Of a DNA stretch of 64,000 bases, positions 7,717 to 17,728 are shown in pieces (the stretch's first letter is position 1; every line of letters begins with the position of its first letter). The translations under genes were made by a program, and so were the position numbers. Source of the stretch: Lysinibacillus fusiformis. Lineage in GTDB: Bacteria > Bacillota > Bacilli > Bacillales_A > Planococcaceae. The notes under the pieces were generated by a model. It was not told where the DNA came from, ran no database searches, and was given only the letters and a program-made list of their open reading frames with translations. The stretch is taken from contig NZ_CP041696.1 in the NCBI RefSeq assembly GCF_007362955.1, positions 2,480,001 through 2,544,000 on the forward strand, given 5' to 3'.

Positions 7717-8883
7717 CTACTTAAATAAATGTAATTTCTCAATTCTAATGATAGCTTCACGTAAACGTTCTTCGCTGACAAGTAAGCCAACGCGGACATA
7801 GCCTTCTCCATATTCACCAAAGCCATTACCCGCGGCAACGGCAATATCAGCGTTGTCGAGTAACAGATTAGCAAATTGCTCACTTGTATAACCTAATGGA
7901 ACAGGTAACCAAGCAAAGAATGAACCTTTTGGTGCTGTAACTTGCCAACCAATTCGTTTGGCTTCTTCAATGAGAACGTTTCGACGACGCTCATAGGTTG
8001 CTCGTAGCACAACTGCACAATCTTGCGAGGAGGTCAGTGCTATAGCGGCGGCCTGTTGTACGGCAGGAAATTGGCTACAAAATAAATGATCTTGAATGAT
8101 ATTGATCGCTTCAATTATTTTAGCGTTCCCAACGGCAAATCCAATGCGCCAGCCGGCCATATTAAAGGTCTTAGATAACGTATACATTTCAATGCCGACA
8201 TCTTTAGCGCCCTCTGTTTGCAGGAAGCTGACAGGTTTATTGCCATCAAAGCCTATTGCTCCATACGCAAAATCATGTGATACGATGATATTATGTTCTT
8301 TTGCAAAACGAACCGTTTCCTCAAAAAATTCTTGTGTCGCTGTACCACCAGTGGGGTTATTCGGATAGTTTAAGTAAAGTAACTTAGCACGGGCTTTTAC
8401 TTCGTCTGACAAAGCCTTATAATCAGGCAAGAAGTCGTTTTCCGCAAAAAGCGGCATGACATCAAAGTTTACATCACCTAGTACAACGCCAGATAAGTAG
8501 TCAGGATAGCCTGGGTCGGGTAATAGCATATAATCACCGGGATTTAAAACAGCCAGAGGTAGTTCAACAAGGCCGATTTTTGTACCGCCAAGAATGGCTA
8601 CTTCTGTATTAGGATCAATGTCGACGTTGTATTCACGTTTGTAAAAATCAGCAGCAGCTTGACGCAATTCTGCTATACCACGAAATGGAGAGTATTTATG
8701 ATGTTGCGGATTTTCGGCTGCTTCTTGTAAGGCTTTGATAATGTGTGGTGGTGTAGGCTGGTCGGGATTACCTTGTCCAAGATTAATAACATCTCGTCCT
8801 TCTGCAAGGGCCGCGTTGACCTTTTGCACAAGTGCTGCGAAAAATTGTGTTGGGAGTTGCTGTAGTTTTTTTGAGAATTCCAT
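7717..8883 (-). CDS. mtnE: Methionine salvage aminotransferase (2-keto-4-methylthiobutyrate transaminase)
   Basis: Class I/II PLP aminotransferase, 388 residues, that makes methionine from 2-keto-4-methylthiobutyrate in the last step of methionine salvage. The sequence follows B. subtilis MtnE (YkrV) closely throughout, for example NLGQGNPDQPTP near residue 34, YLNYPNNPTGG at 170, the PLP-lysine K238 in YTLSKTFNMAGWR, and GEGYVRVGLL near the end. It is divergent from mtnU with 93 bases between the two starts. The other salvage genes (mtnK, A, W, X, B, D) are not in the window. Confidence 0.9.
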   Translation of the reverse strand: MEFSKKLQQLPTQFFAALVQKVNAALAEGRDVINLGQGNPDQPTPPHIIKALQEAAENPQHHKYSPFRGIAELRQAAADFYKREYNVDIDPNTEVAILGGTKIGLVELPLAVLNPGDYMLLPDPGYPDYLSGVVLGDVNFDVMPLFAENDFLPDYKALSDEVKARAKLLYLNYPNNPTGGTATQEFFEETVRFAKEHNIIVSHDFAYGAIGFDGNKPVSFLQTEGAKDVGIEMYTLSKTFNMAGWRIGFAVGNAKIIEAINIIQDHLFCSQFPAVQQAAAIALTSSQDCAVVLRATYERRRNVLIEEAKRIGWQVTAPKGSFFAWLPVPLGYTSEQFANLLLDNADIAVAAGNGFGEYGEGYVRVGLLVSEERLREAIIRIEKLHLFK

Positions 8884-8976
8884 GTACTATCACCTTTTTC
8901 AGAATATAATAATTATTGTAGATATGTTGCAAATACTATTACTTTTTTTACGGATTGTCTAGAGGGGGACTGAAAA

Positions 8977-9768
8977 ATGAAAATCGGTTGTATTCAATTA
9001 AATGTTGGTTTTGGCAAAGTAGAAGATAATTTTGCTCGGGCAGAGGGAAAAATTCGTGAGGCTGCAAATCTTGGTGCAGAAATTATTGTACTACCAGAAA
9101 TGTGGAATACAGGCTATGCACTTGAAAAATTACCAGAGCTTGCAGACGTCGATGGCGAACGAACAAAATCATTTTTGCAAAGTTTAGCAAAAGAGCTAGA
9201 AGTACATATTGTTGGTGGCTCCGTCTCAACGAAGAAGGGCGATAAATTTTACAATACAATGTATACTTTTGATAACAGTGGGGTGCAGGTAGGAGAGTAC
9301 AATAAGGCTCATTTATTCCGCTTAATGGACGAGCATTTATATTTAGAAGCGGGTGACGAAATGAATCGCTTTGCACTTGGAGATATAGAGGCTGCAGGTG
9401 TAATTTGCTATGATATCCGCTTCCCAGAATGGTTGCGTGCTCATGCATTAGATGGTGCAAAGGTTTTGTTCGTACCAGCGCAGTGGCCAACTCCACGCAT
9501 TGATCACTGGAAAACATTACTACAAGCACGTGCAATCGAAAATCAATGCTTCGTCATTGCGGTCAATCGTATCGCTAAAAAGGTGGAAAACTTCAACGGT
9601 CAATCAATGATTATTCAGCCGTGGGGAGAAGTACTTTGGATTGGTGCAGAGGACGAAGAAGTAGCTGTTATTGATGTAGACTTCTCAATTGTTGATGAAG
9701 TACGAGGAAGAATTCCGGTTTATGATGACCGTAGACCTGGATTATATAGCGGCGTTGTTGAGCAATAA
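8977..9768 (+). CDS. mtnU: Carbon-nitrogen hydrolase, MtnU-like omega-amidase
   Basis: Nitrilase-superfamily amidase, 263 residues, with the complete Glu-Lys-Cys triad: E41 in VLPEMW, K110 in YNKAHLF and C144 in VICYDIRFPEW. It follows B. subtilis MtnU (YkrU), which is thought to hydrolyse the 2-oxoglutaramate left when glutamine is the amino donor of MtnE. Divergence from mtnE supports this pairing. The start ATG has an AGAGGGGG ribosome site. Two hairpins follow the stop. Confidence 0.88.
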   Translation: MKIGCIQLNVGFGKVEDNFARAEGKIREAANLGAEIIVLPEMWNTGYALEKLPELADVDGERTKSFLQSLAKELEVHIVGGSVSTKKGDKFYNTMYTFDNSGVQVGEYNKAHLFRLMDEHLYLEAGDEMNRFALGDIEAAGVICYDIRFPEWLRAHALDGAKVLFVPAQWPTPRIDHWKTLLQARAIENQCFVIAVNRIAKKVENFNGQSMIIQPWGEVLWIGAEDEEVAVIDVDFSIVDEVRGRIPVYDDRRPGLYSGVVEQ

Positions 9769-9865
9769 AATGATAAAAAGTCTGTCTAAAAAGCTCATTT
9801 TTCTCGTGTCCTTCTAGGGCATCCTGGTAGGGTTGTGATGCCCCTTTAAGTAGGCGATCCGCAAG

Positions 9866-9897
9866 CCTCGCAGATACAAAAGCATCTGCGGGGTTTT
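9866..9897 (+). terminator. Terminator after mtnU
   Basis: CCTCGCAGAT / ATCTGCGGGG stem (10 bp with one G-T pair) and a TTTT tail. A second inverted repeat, GGGCATC / GATGCCC at 9818-9844, lies just upstream. Confidence 0.7.
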
Positions 9898-9910
9898 GCT
9901 ATGAAAAAGT

Positions 9911-11394
9911 TCAATTTTTATCTTCAATTAAAGAATTAGCAAGTAGCATGAACTCAAGTGTAATCCGGTTATGTCCTTTCATGAAATTTTCACCTAGCAA
10001 ACTTTCAAGCTTTTTTAATCGATGATAGAGTGTTTGCCGAACAATAAATAACTGGTTGGCTGTTTGTTGCTTGGAGCCATTTGTTTGCAAATACACCTGT
10101 AGTGTTTCTAACAATTTGCTGTTGTGTTTTTTATCGTAGTCAATACCGGGTTGTAAATAATCTTGTATGACTTCTTGTAAATTCACTTGCATTTGTAATT
10201 TATAAATAAGGTGATATAGATGCAAATCATCATAAAAGAATGATGTCGTTTGTACCTTTCGGCAAATATAGAGTGTTTCCAAAGCAGTTTGATAGCTCTT
10301 AGGGATTTCCTCTGCATCCGATACAACCTTACCGATAGCTATTTGATAGCCCTGCAACATTTGCTTTTTATAAAATTCAGTTTTCTGAAGTGTAGAAAAT
10401 ATAGTATTTAATTGCTCACGACTAGATTTACTATCTTTGGTATAGAGTAAAATAAAAATAACATAGCTTTTTCTTTCAAATAAAAAGGGGATAAAGCCAT
10501 TTTGCTCAAATAAGTTTCGATAATATAACTTGCTATACACAATATCTTCTTGAACTTTCATGATTGTACTGGGCGACGATAAAATAAAAATGGTACCACT
10601 ATAGAAGTGATAGTTAGCATGATGTGCCGCGATGAATTTATATATCTCTTCTTTCGAGAGCTTTTGATCTATCCAATCCGCTAAAATAGTAGCATCCTCA
10701 ATATCTCTTTTCTCTTCGATATAAAATTCACGCATTAACAGTTGCGCTAAGGCAGTGGCTGTACGATCTAAAATAAGGAGGTCAAATTCTGTAAATAATC
10801 TATCTTCTCTATAAAGGGTTAAATGTGCATAATGTTGATCGAGAATGAAGATTGGTTCTCGGTCTTTAATAGAAAAGATAATTTGTGTCTTTAATTCGTT
10901 ATACATATTTTGTGAAATATCTTCGGTGTTTTGTCCAAGTAATGCATTTTTATTTAACGTTTGTGAATACGACTCTAATGAGGAAATCATTAAATACTGT
11001 TGATTCATAATACGGCTATGTAAATCCTGTGTAATACGAACAAAAGGTACTGTTTCATGAAAAACGATTATTGGAAAGCTGTGTTGGTTGGCAAGTGAAA
11101 TAATCGCTTCTGGTATTGTTTGTAGATATGTTCCGTACTCAATGTAAAGTGCAGCACATTTTGTATGAATTAAAGATTTAACAAAAAATATAAAATCCTC
11201 AATGCTGTGCTGAAGGCTAATCCCCGTCGTCAAAACGAGCTCATCCCCTGTTAAGAAGTTATCAATTTGTACTATTTCGATAACATGTGCCCATTTAACA
11301 ATACTAATAACCCTGCTTCACCAGCAATTACTTCTGCGCTTTGAAAATGTTTACTTTCCAATACATCCTTCACTTGAATTTTATATTGACTCAT
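9911..11394 (-). pseudogene. PucR-family transcriptional regulator, frameshifted near codon 30
   Basis: The C-terminal two thirds carries the PucR helix-turn-helix domain (TANQLFIVRQTLYHRLKKLE) and the N-terminal half the PucR-like sensing domain. The frame open from 9911 begins only at TTGISLQ (about 11233). In another frame upstream there is an ATG at 11394 with AAGGTGG before it, reading MSQYKIQVKDVLESKHFQSAEVIAGEAG, the expected PucR N-terminus; it stops at 11272. Between about 11303 and 11311 one base appears missing; restoring it would join the halves as ...GEAGL-x-SIVKWAHVIEIVQIDNFLTGDELVLTTG. Either a true loss-of-function mutation or a sequencing error. It faces a decayed permease and aminotransferase, its probable former targets. 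Confidence 0.82.
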
Positions 11395-11443
11395 TATATG
11401 CCACCTTCCTAAAGCCTGCTTTTAACAAAGAGGGTTTTTAAAT

Positions 11444-11524
11444 ATGTCGAAAAGATTATTTTTAGCTGTTATGTGTTTGAATATCATCTTTAATGTATTT
11501 ATTTTCTATTTTACATTACGTTAA
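11444..11524 (+). CDS. Possible 26-residue membrane peptide
   Basis: ATG with a GAGGG ribosome site about nine bases upstream opens a 26-codon frame, mostly hydrophobic after MSKR (LFLAVMCLNIIFNVFIFYF), ending in LR. It sits alone between the frameshifted regulator and the permease remnant. The composition fits a single membrane helix, but chance is possible at this length. No homologue recognised. Confidence 0.3.
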   Translation: MSKRLFLAVMCLNIIFNVFIFYFTLR

Positions 11525-11627
11525 AAACAAAAGTATAGCATTTTACGGTTTGTCTATTACTTCAACGCTTTGAAAGCTGTAAGATTTTTGGTAAGCGACA
11601 ATCTAATCTAAAAAAGAGGTGATAGAT

Positions 11628-11879
11628 ATGGAGCAACAAACTCATTTACAGAAAGGGTTAAAGAAAAGGCATATGACGATGAGTGCCATTGCTGGGGTTA
11701 TCGGAGCTGGGCTATTTATGGGAAGTGGCTCAGTCATAAAGTTGGCTGGACCTAGCACAATACACATGTTTGGTCCAGATCAAGCTCGATTCTTTATGAA
11801 GGCAAAAACAATTTCAGAACGTTGGCCAGACGAATCTCAATCTCGTTCGCTTTTCCAAGTAATCAAGATTCAACAATAA
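11628..11879 (+). pseudogene. Remnant: amino-acid permease N-terminus fused to a dehydrogenase-like tail
   Basis: The first 43 or so residues from the ATG at 11628 (RBS AGAGGTG) are a normal start of an amino-acid/GABA permease of the APC family: LQKGLKKRHMTMSAIAGVIG and AGLFMGSGSVIKLAGPSTI. The match then breaks off. The remaining 40 residues (FGPDQARFFMKAKTISERWP...) are soluble and resemble the C-terminal end of a methylmalonate/malonate-semialdehyde dehydrogenase. The simplest reading is a deletion that removed most of the permease and most of a following dehydrogenase gene. The dehydrogenase match is my judgement by eye; the permease match is firm. Confidence 0.65.
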
Positions 11880-11928
11880 AATAGATAGATGATTGATATG
11901 TCTATATAAAATAAAGGGGTGTGTGAAT

Positions 11929-13064
11929 ATGGTTCAAACAAATGTAAAGAGTGATATTTTTTATCACAAGGGCATTTGCCAGCAGTTGAACTAGCCGAAA
12001 AGATAAATCAGATGCTCGGTGGAGATTATGTGATCTTCTTCTCAAATAGTGGATCAGAAGCGAATGAAACGGCATTTAAAATTGCTCGTCAGTATCACCA
12101 ACAAAAAGGTGAGAGTTCTCGCTATAAAATTGTCTCACGCTATCGTGCATATCATGGGAATTCCTTCGGTGCTCTAGCTGCAACAGGGCAAGCAGAACGA
12201 AAGTATAAATACGAACCACTGTCTCCAGGGTTTATTCATGTAACGCCGCCTGATCAGTATCGCGAACCGGAGAGTGACTCAGTAGCTCCAGGAAATTTAG
12301 CGAGTGTCAAAGCAGTGGATAAGGTCATCACATGGGAGCACAGTGATACAATTGCTGCGATGATCTTAGAACCTATTATTACAGGTGGCGGTGTTATCAT
12401 GCCCCCCGAAAATTATTTAAAGGGTATTGAGGAAGTCTGTAAAAAACATGGAGCACTTATGATTGTAGATGAAGTCATTTGTGGATTTGGGCGTACAGGT
12501 CAGCCATTTGGTTTTATGAATTATGGGGTGAAACCGGATATTATTACAATAGCGAAAGGCATTACAAGTGCCTATTTACCTTTATCAGCAACAGCTGTGA
12601 AGCGCGAAATTTATGAAGCCTTCACTGGGAGCGATGTATATGGCTATTTCCGACATGTGAATACATTTGGAGGATCACCAGTAGCGTGTGCAGTTGCTTT
12701 GAAAAATATAGAAATATTAGAACAGGAAGCATTATTTGAACGGTCTAAGTTGATTGGGGAAAATACGATGCAAACGCTGCAGCGAGCATTAAAGAATCAT
12801 CCAAATGTTGGAGATGTGCGAGGCAAAGGTTTATTAATTGGCATTGAATTGGTTGCTGATAAGGAATCGAAAGAGCCGTTACCTGTTGATAAAGTAAATG
12901 CAGTGATTGCTGCTTGTAAGGAGCAAGGCGTCATTATTGGCAAGAATGGAGCAACTGTTGCAGGCTTTAATAATGTTCTTACACTATCGCCACCGCTTAA
13001 TATCGTACAAGAGGATCTGGATAAAATAATAGAAGTAGTAGTCGGAAACATTACGAATATTTGA
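11929..13064 (+). pseudogene. Class III aminotransferase with internal deletion near the N-terminus
   Basis: From 11976 to the stop the frame encodes 362 residues of a PLP class III (omega-amino acid:pyruvate type) aminotransferase: FFSNSGSEANETAFK, YHGNSFGALAATGQ, IVDEVICGFGRTG and the PLP-lysine region IAKGITSAY. A normal start (ATG 11929 with AAAGGGG) reads MVQTNVKSDIF and then runs out of frame to a stop at 11992. About 80 N-terminal codons that the family has are missing between the two parts, and the frame is lost at the junction. A TTG at 11976 could in theory start translation, but the product would lack the substrate-binding N-terminus. Most likely inactive. Confidence 0.75.
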
Positions 13065-13101
13065 GTCATCACAAGGGATTAACTGTATAAAACAGTGACA
13101 G

Positions 13102-13148
13102 AAAGCTGCCACTTAAAACCATATGAAAGGTTTCTGGCAGCTTTTATT
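13102..13148 (+). terminator. Terminator after the aminotransferase remnant
   Basis: Inverted repeat AAAGCTGCCA / TGGCAGCTTT with a T-rich tail. Confidence 0.7.
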
Positions 13149-13173
13149 GAATAGAGGGAAAATGTACATTTAA

Positions 13174-13272
13174 TTAAAGCATAAGAAAGGCTAGACGAAG
13201 TATAAGAATCAATAAAACCACTCCAGTTAATAACAGTAATAATAATATGCGCTTTTTTAAGGTGCTGTTCAT
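13174..13272 (-). CDS. Small hydrophobic membrane protein, 32 residues
   Basis: ATG at 13272 with AGGAGGA seven bases upstream; it begins 10 bases after the stop of the FtsW/RodA-like gene, so both are probably on one transcript. After MNSTLKKR the chain is almost entirely Leu, Ile, Val, Phe and Met, a single membrane helix with a positive N-terminus. No known family recognised. The strong ribosome site and the tight spacing are the main reasons to accept it. Confidence 0.55.
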   Translation of the reverse strand: MNSTLKKRILLLLLLTGVVLLILILRLAFLML

Positions 13273-13282
13273 TTTCTTCCTC

Positions 13283-14449
13283 CTACTGCTTATAAGTAAA
13301 CATGTAACCGTTATAGGATTTATGTATGACCATTACAATGCCCATTAACATGAAGTTTGATAGAAGTGAGCTACCTCCATAACTTAAAAATGGCAACGTT
13401 ACACCTGTTACAGGTAAAAGTCCAAGCGTCATACCAATATTTTGTGTGATTTGGAACGCTAATAAACTGGAAATACCGGCTCCCATTAATGTCATAAATG
13501 GATCTCTTGCTTGGACAGTAATAAGTACAATGCGATAAATGACCAAAAATAATAATGCAATCACAAAGGCGCCACCAGCAAAGCCAAACTCCTCAGCAAT
13601 AGCAGAAAAAATGAAATCTGTATGCTTTTCTGGAACGTAGACATTGTTGTTTAAGTAACCTTTTCCAGTAATTTCTCCTGAGCCAATTGCTAAAAAGCCC
13701 TGTCTTACTTGAAAAGAAGAGTCGGGATATTCATAAGGTTGCAGCCAGCCGTAAATACGAGATACCTGATGTCCTGATAATTTTCCTAGTAGTTTCTCTG
13801 TAAAAAAATCATTAAATTGCACATAGAGAATAACTATGGTAGTTACAATAACTGCTGGAATAGCAGTAATGACTACAAGTAATTTCGTTTGTATACCTGA
13901 AAAGAAAATCATCGGTAAAATCATAGCCATATACAACATAACCATGCCCGTATCCGGTTGCTTGTAAACAACAAGTGTCGGTGGAATAACAATAAGTGCA
14001 ATTTTAAGGAGTAGACCTAAATCGGTTAAATAAGAAGGTCGTACATGCTTTTCCTGATGAGCCACAATGACCTTCCCGACAACTATTAAAAAAGCAAATT
14101 TTAAAAACTCCGAAGGCTGTAGGGATCCTAGAAATGGAACTTGATACCAGGATTTTGCTTCGTTCACAGTACGTGCAATACTCTCGGGTGCCACAATTAA
14201 CCCAAGGGTTAATAAAACCATTAATCCGTAAAATGGCCAACCGATTTTCTTCAATTGTCCAATATCAAGTGTAGCCACGCCGAACATCATTGTAAAACCG
14301 ATAAGATAAAAAATACATTGTTTTATAATGAAAGAACTTGTATATTGCTCAAATACTACACTACCTGAATGTACAAAGAGACAACTAATTACACCGAGCA
14401 AAAATAGACAAACAAGTAAACTTCCATCCAATTTCTTAAGCTGCATCAT
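13283..14449 (-). CDS. FtsW/RodA/SpoVE-family peptidoglycan glycosyltransferase
   Basis: Integral membrane protein of 388 residues with about ten hydrophobic segments. The SEDS-family signature is near the C-terminus (PVTGVTLPFLSYGGSSLLSN), with GKGYLNN and PEKHTDFIF of the large extracellular loop before it. SEDS proteins polymerise lipid II at division, elongation or in the spore. Which of FtsW, RodA or SpoVE this is cannot be decided; no partner penicillin-binding protein is adjacent. Two ATG codons in tandem follow an AGGAGGTG site; the first is used here. Confidence 0.85.
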   Translation of the reverse strand: MMQLKKLDGSLLVCLFLLGVISCLFVHSGSVVFEQYTSSFIIKQCIFYLIGFTMMFGVATLDIGQLKKIGWPFYGLMVLLTLGLIVAPESIARTVNEAKSWYQVPFLGSLQPSEFLKFAFLIVVGKVIVAHQEKHVRPSYLTDLGLLLKIALIVIPPTLVVYKQPDTGMVMLYMAMILPMIFFSGIQTKLLVVITAIPAVIVTTIVILYVQFNDFFTEKLLGKLSGHQVSRIYGWLQPYEYPDSSFQVRQGFLAIGSGEITGKGYLNNNVYVPEKHTDFIFSAIAEEFGFAGGAFVIALLFLVIYRIVLITVQARDPFMTLMGAGISSLLAFQITQNIGMTLGLLPVTGVTLPFLSYGGSSLLSNFMLMGIVMVIHKSYNGYMFTYKQ

Positions 14450-14626
14450 TCAAACACCTCCTAAAATGTGAAAATGTGTATATACAACAAAACGTTGGAA
14501 ATGTGTGGAAGGTTGCTTATTAAGGAAATAGTGAAATTCTTCGAGTAATTTTTACAAAAACATAACACTGGCTTTATATCTTCATACTATGATTATTGGT
14601 AAGAGTTGGAGAAGGAGCCAAAGATC

Positions 14627-16297
14627 ATGCATTTTTTTCGTTACATAAAAGTTAAAGATAAGCTACTGGTTCTAATGATTGTTTGTGTATTATCGAATGT
14701 TCTACTAGGGGTATTTAGTGTCGATTATTTGCGGAAAATGTCATGGCATGCGAGTGAAAGTTATACCCAGGGACTTGTACCTATTGGATGGTTGAATGGC
14801 TTAGAGGAGACGCAGAGACAATTAGATTTTTTAGTTAGTACTAATGGTACTAATCAAGAGTTGGCTGCAATCTTTAAAAAAATTGAGCAGCCTATAGGTC
14901 AATTGGAGAAAATAGACATCGATAAAAAGATGAATCATCAGGTGAAAAAGTATAAAACGTTATTAGCGCAGCAAGTAGAACTGATAGAAAGCTATCAGCA
15001 ATTGGATAACAATGAGCGGACCCAATTTTATGAGCAGTCATTTTTGTCAGTTAGCCAACAAAGTCACTCACTATTAGAAGAAACGCAAAGCTATTTAGTG
15101 CAGAGGGCAGAGGAACAACAGCAAGCTTATCAAAAAGATATGAAATTTGGTTATTGGTTACTCGGTGGCGTTTGCCTATTTGTTGTACTTTTAGTAATTT
15201 TCATAGGTTTCATCGCTACAAAGGCGATTCATGTACCGACGCGTCAGTTAAAGTCCTTATTAAAACGTGCTGAGCAAGGAGACTTTACAGCGAGTGCAAG
15301 TTACGTGGCCCATGATGAGCTCGGGGAGGTTGTGCTGTCCTACAATCAGATGGTCACGGAGGTAAAGCGATTACTTCATACGGTTACGAATAGTGCACAA
15401 GAGGTTGAGGGAATGACAGAAATGTTGCAAATATCGTCGGAACAATCTTCAACGACGACACTCAAAATCGCAAAGGATGTGCAAAACATATCTGAGTCTA
15501 CTAGTGCATCTACTTTGAAATTAGCCTCCAACACAGCATCATTGGAAGAAGTGCTAAATGGTGTACAAGTCATTTTAGAGAAAGTTCAACTTGTTGAGAG
15601 TTTTGCTCATAAGACTGCACGCGATGCAGAAAGTGGTACGGAAATTGTGCAAGCAAATTTAGCGCAAATACAGGCCATTAAACATGCGGTAGAAAAATCA
15701 AATACAGCTATTTTTAACCTTGTCGAACGTGCGGCGAGCATCGATCATATGGTTGAAGTAATTGAGAAAATCACGGCACAAACGAATCTGCTAGCACTGA
15801 ATGCATCGATTGAAGCTGCTAGAGCGGGAGAGCATGGCAAGGGCTTTGCAATCGTTGCTAATGAGGTACGCAAACTTGCCGAACAAACGGTTCATTCTAC
15901 CCAAACGATTACGGCGATTGTACAAAATATTCATGTAGACTCTAACTATGCTGTGCAAATGATGGAGGGTGTTTTAACAGCGACTGAAAAGGGTGTGAAT
16001 GTAACGGGACAAACAGCAATAAGCTTCGATCATATTTTAGAAAAAGTACATACCATTAAGCCTTATATAATAGAAGTATCGGCTACGGTTCAAGAAATTG
16101 CGGATCATACGAAAAAAGTGAATGAAGATGCTGTTATGCTAACCACGTTTTCAAATACCAATGCCGCCTCCACCAAACATGTTGCGCATTTAACGGCAGA
16201 TCAATTAGCCGCACAGCAGCAATTTCATAACTATATAAAAGAATTACGAAAAGTTTCGAAGGTATTACAAATTGCTGTAAAGCGTTTTTTAATATAA
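14627..16297 (+). CDS. Methyl-accepting chemotaxis protein
   Basis: Membrane chemoreceptor, 556 residues from the ATG at 14627, which follows GAAGGAG at proper distance. Membrane helices at about residues 11-32 and 175-198 enclose a 140-residue, all-helical extracellular sensor of the four-helix-bundle MCP type, rich in Gln and Glu. HAMP follows (about 200-252) and then the long coiled-coil signalling domain with the conserved hairpin tip [20 protein letters not shown]. The end has no obvious CheR-tethering pentapeptide. The ligand is unknown. It stands alone between two terminators. Confidence 0.92.
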   Translation: MHFFRYIKVKDKLLVLMIVCVLSNVLLGVFSVDYLRKMSWHASESYTQGLVPIGWLNGLEETQRQLDFLVSTNGTNQELAAIFKKIEQPIGQLEKIDIDKKMNHQVKKYKTLLAQQVELIESYQQLDNNERTQFYEQSFLSVSQQSHSLLEETQSYLVQRAEEQQQAYQKDMKFGYWLLGGVCLFVVLLVIFIGFIATKAIHVPTRQLKSLLKRAEQGDFTASASYVAHDELGEVVLSYNQMVTEVKRLLHTVTNSAQEVEGMTEMLQISSEQSSTTTLKIAKDVQNISESTSASTLKLASNTASLEEVLNGVQVILEKVQLVESFAHKTARDAESGTEIVQANLAQIQAIKHAVEKSNTAIFNLVERAASIDHMVEVIEKITAQTNLLALNASIEAARAGEHGKGFAIVANEVRKLAEQTVHSTQTITAIVQNIHVDSNYAVQMMEGVLTATEKGVNVTGQTAISFDHILEKVHTIKPYIIEVSATVQEIADHTKKVNEDAVMLTTFSNTNAASTKHVAHLTADQLAAQQQFHNYIKELRKVSKVLQIAVKRFLI

Positions 16298-16347
16298 TTG
16301 AAGCTGTGAATGAAAAAAAGTAAAGCGATATATGTCATGAGATGAAA

Positions 16348-16392
16348 GGGAACTTTCTTTGCATTATAGAATGCAAAGAAGGTTTCTTTTTT
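16348..16392 (+). terminator. Terminator after the chemoreceptor gene
   Basis: AACTTTCTTTGCAT / ATGCAAAGAAGGTT inverted repeat followed by TCTTTTTT. From here to the promoter at 16530 the gap is AT-rich and holds nothing else I can name. Confidence 0.75.
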
Positions 16393-16529
16393 ATGTAAAA
16401 AAACAGCTTTTGTATTTCTCTGGTGAACAAATGTATTTCTATACTTATTAGGGAACATAATTTCTCCGAGTCCATATATTAATAATAAGGGTTTTTTTGT
16501 TAAGAATATGAAAGTTATAAATATTGATG

Positions 16530-16558
16530 TTGTATTTTTAATATGAACACTTTATAAT
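16530..16558 (+). promoter_or_regulatory. Promoter of the threonine dehydrogenase gene
   Basis: TTGTAT, 17-bp spacer, TATAAT, about 95 bases before the start codon. Confidence 0.6.
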
Positions 16559-16651
16559 GAAAATCAGCGAAAGTGTTATTAAATCAATGTTTATATGTAT
16601 AATATTGTACTTTCTACAAGTACAATTGTTCATAGGTGGAGGTCTTGAGAT

Positions 16652-17605
16652 ATGAAAAAGATTATGGTTACAGGAGCCCTTGGGCAAATAGGTTCTGAAC
16701 TGGTAGAAAAGCTTCGTGGTATTTATGGAGAGGACAATGTGTTAGCTACTGATATTCGGAAGCTTGAACATACAAAGGGTCCGTTCGAAGTACTGGACGT
16801 GACGGATGGACAACGAATGCACGATTTAGCAAAGGATTTTGGAGCAGATACGATGATGCATTTAGCAGCTTTATTATCCGCAACTGCTGAAAAAAATCCA
16901 TTGTTCGCTTGGAATTTAAACATGGGTGGTTTAATGAACGCCTTAGAAGTATCACGTGAATTAAACTTACAATTTTTTACGCCTAGTTCAATTGGTGCAT
17001 TTGGTCCTTCGACGCCAAAGGATAATACGCCACAAGATACACTACAGCGCCCAACAACTATGTATGGTGTAAACAAAGTAGCGGGTGAATTATTATGTGA
17101 CTATTATTTTGATCGTTTTGGCGTAGACACACGAGGAGTGCGCTTCCCAGGTCTGATTTCATATGTGACCCCTCCAGGTGGTGGTACAACAGACTATGCG
17201 GTAGAGATTTTCTATGAAGCAATTGCGCAAGGTAAGTACACATCTTACATTCAAGAGGGTACGTACATGGATATGATGTATATGCCAGATGCTTTACAGG
17301 CTATTGTTGATTTAATGGAGGCTGATAGTAAGAAATTAATTCATCGTAATGCCTTTAATATAACTGCGATGAGTTTTGAGCCATCTCAAATTGCTGCTGA
17401 AATTAAAAAGCATCTGCCACATTTCCGTATGAATTATATAGTGGACCCAGTGCGTCAAGCCATTGCTGATAGTTGGCCAAACTCTATAAATATTGAAGCT
17501 GCTCAAAGTGAGTGGGGCTTTAAGACGGAGTACGATTTAACAAGAATGACAGCAGATATGCTGGAAAAATTGAAAATTAAGCTTCAAACAAAGGCAATTT
17601 CATAA
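16652..17605 (+). CDS. tdh: L-threonine 3-dehydrogenase, SDR (epimerase-like) type
   Basis: NAD-dependent enzyme that oxidises threonine to 2-amino-3-ketobutyrate, the substrate of Kbl. It belongs to the extended short-chain dehydrogenase group, not the zinc medium-chain group of E. coli Tdh. Visible are the Rossmann start [13 protein letters not shown], the catalytic Tyr and Lys in [13 protein letters not shown] before it, and RFPGLIS. Length 317 residues is typical. In many Bacilli it is adjacent to kbl; here kbl ends 16 kb upstream. RBS GGAGG. Confidence 0.88.
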   Translation: MKKIMVTGALGQIGSELVEKLRGIYGEDNVLATDIRKLEHTKGPFEVLDVTDGQRMHDLAKDFGADTMMHLAALLSATAEKNPLFAWNLNMGGLMNALEVSRELNLQFFTPSSIGAFGPSTPKDNTPQDTLQRPTTMYGVNKVAGELLCDYYFDRFGVDTRGVRFPGLISYVTPPGGGTTDYAVEIFYEAIAQGKYTSYIQEGTYMDMMYMPDALQAIVDLMEADSKKLIHRNAFNITAMSFEPSQIAAEIKKHLPHFRMNYIVDPVRQAIADSWPNSINIEAAQSEWGFKTEYDLTRMTADMLEKLKIKLQTKAIS

Positions 17606-17617
17606 TAAATGATTGAC

Positions 17618-17655
17618 GACTCTATTGCATGTGGATGCTGTAGAGTCTTTTTTTA
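17618..17655 (+). terminator. Terminator after tdh
   Basis: GACTCTA / TAGAGTC stem and a run of seven T. Confidence 0.8.
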
Positions 17656-17728
17656 TTGAAAAATTCAATATTCTACATAAAAAAGAAAATTTGTGGAATA
17701 TATAGCGCAAACTTTAATCTGCTAATAT

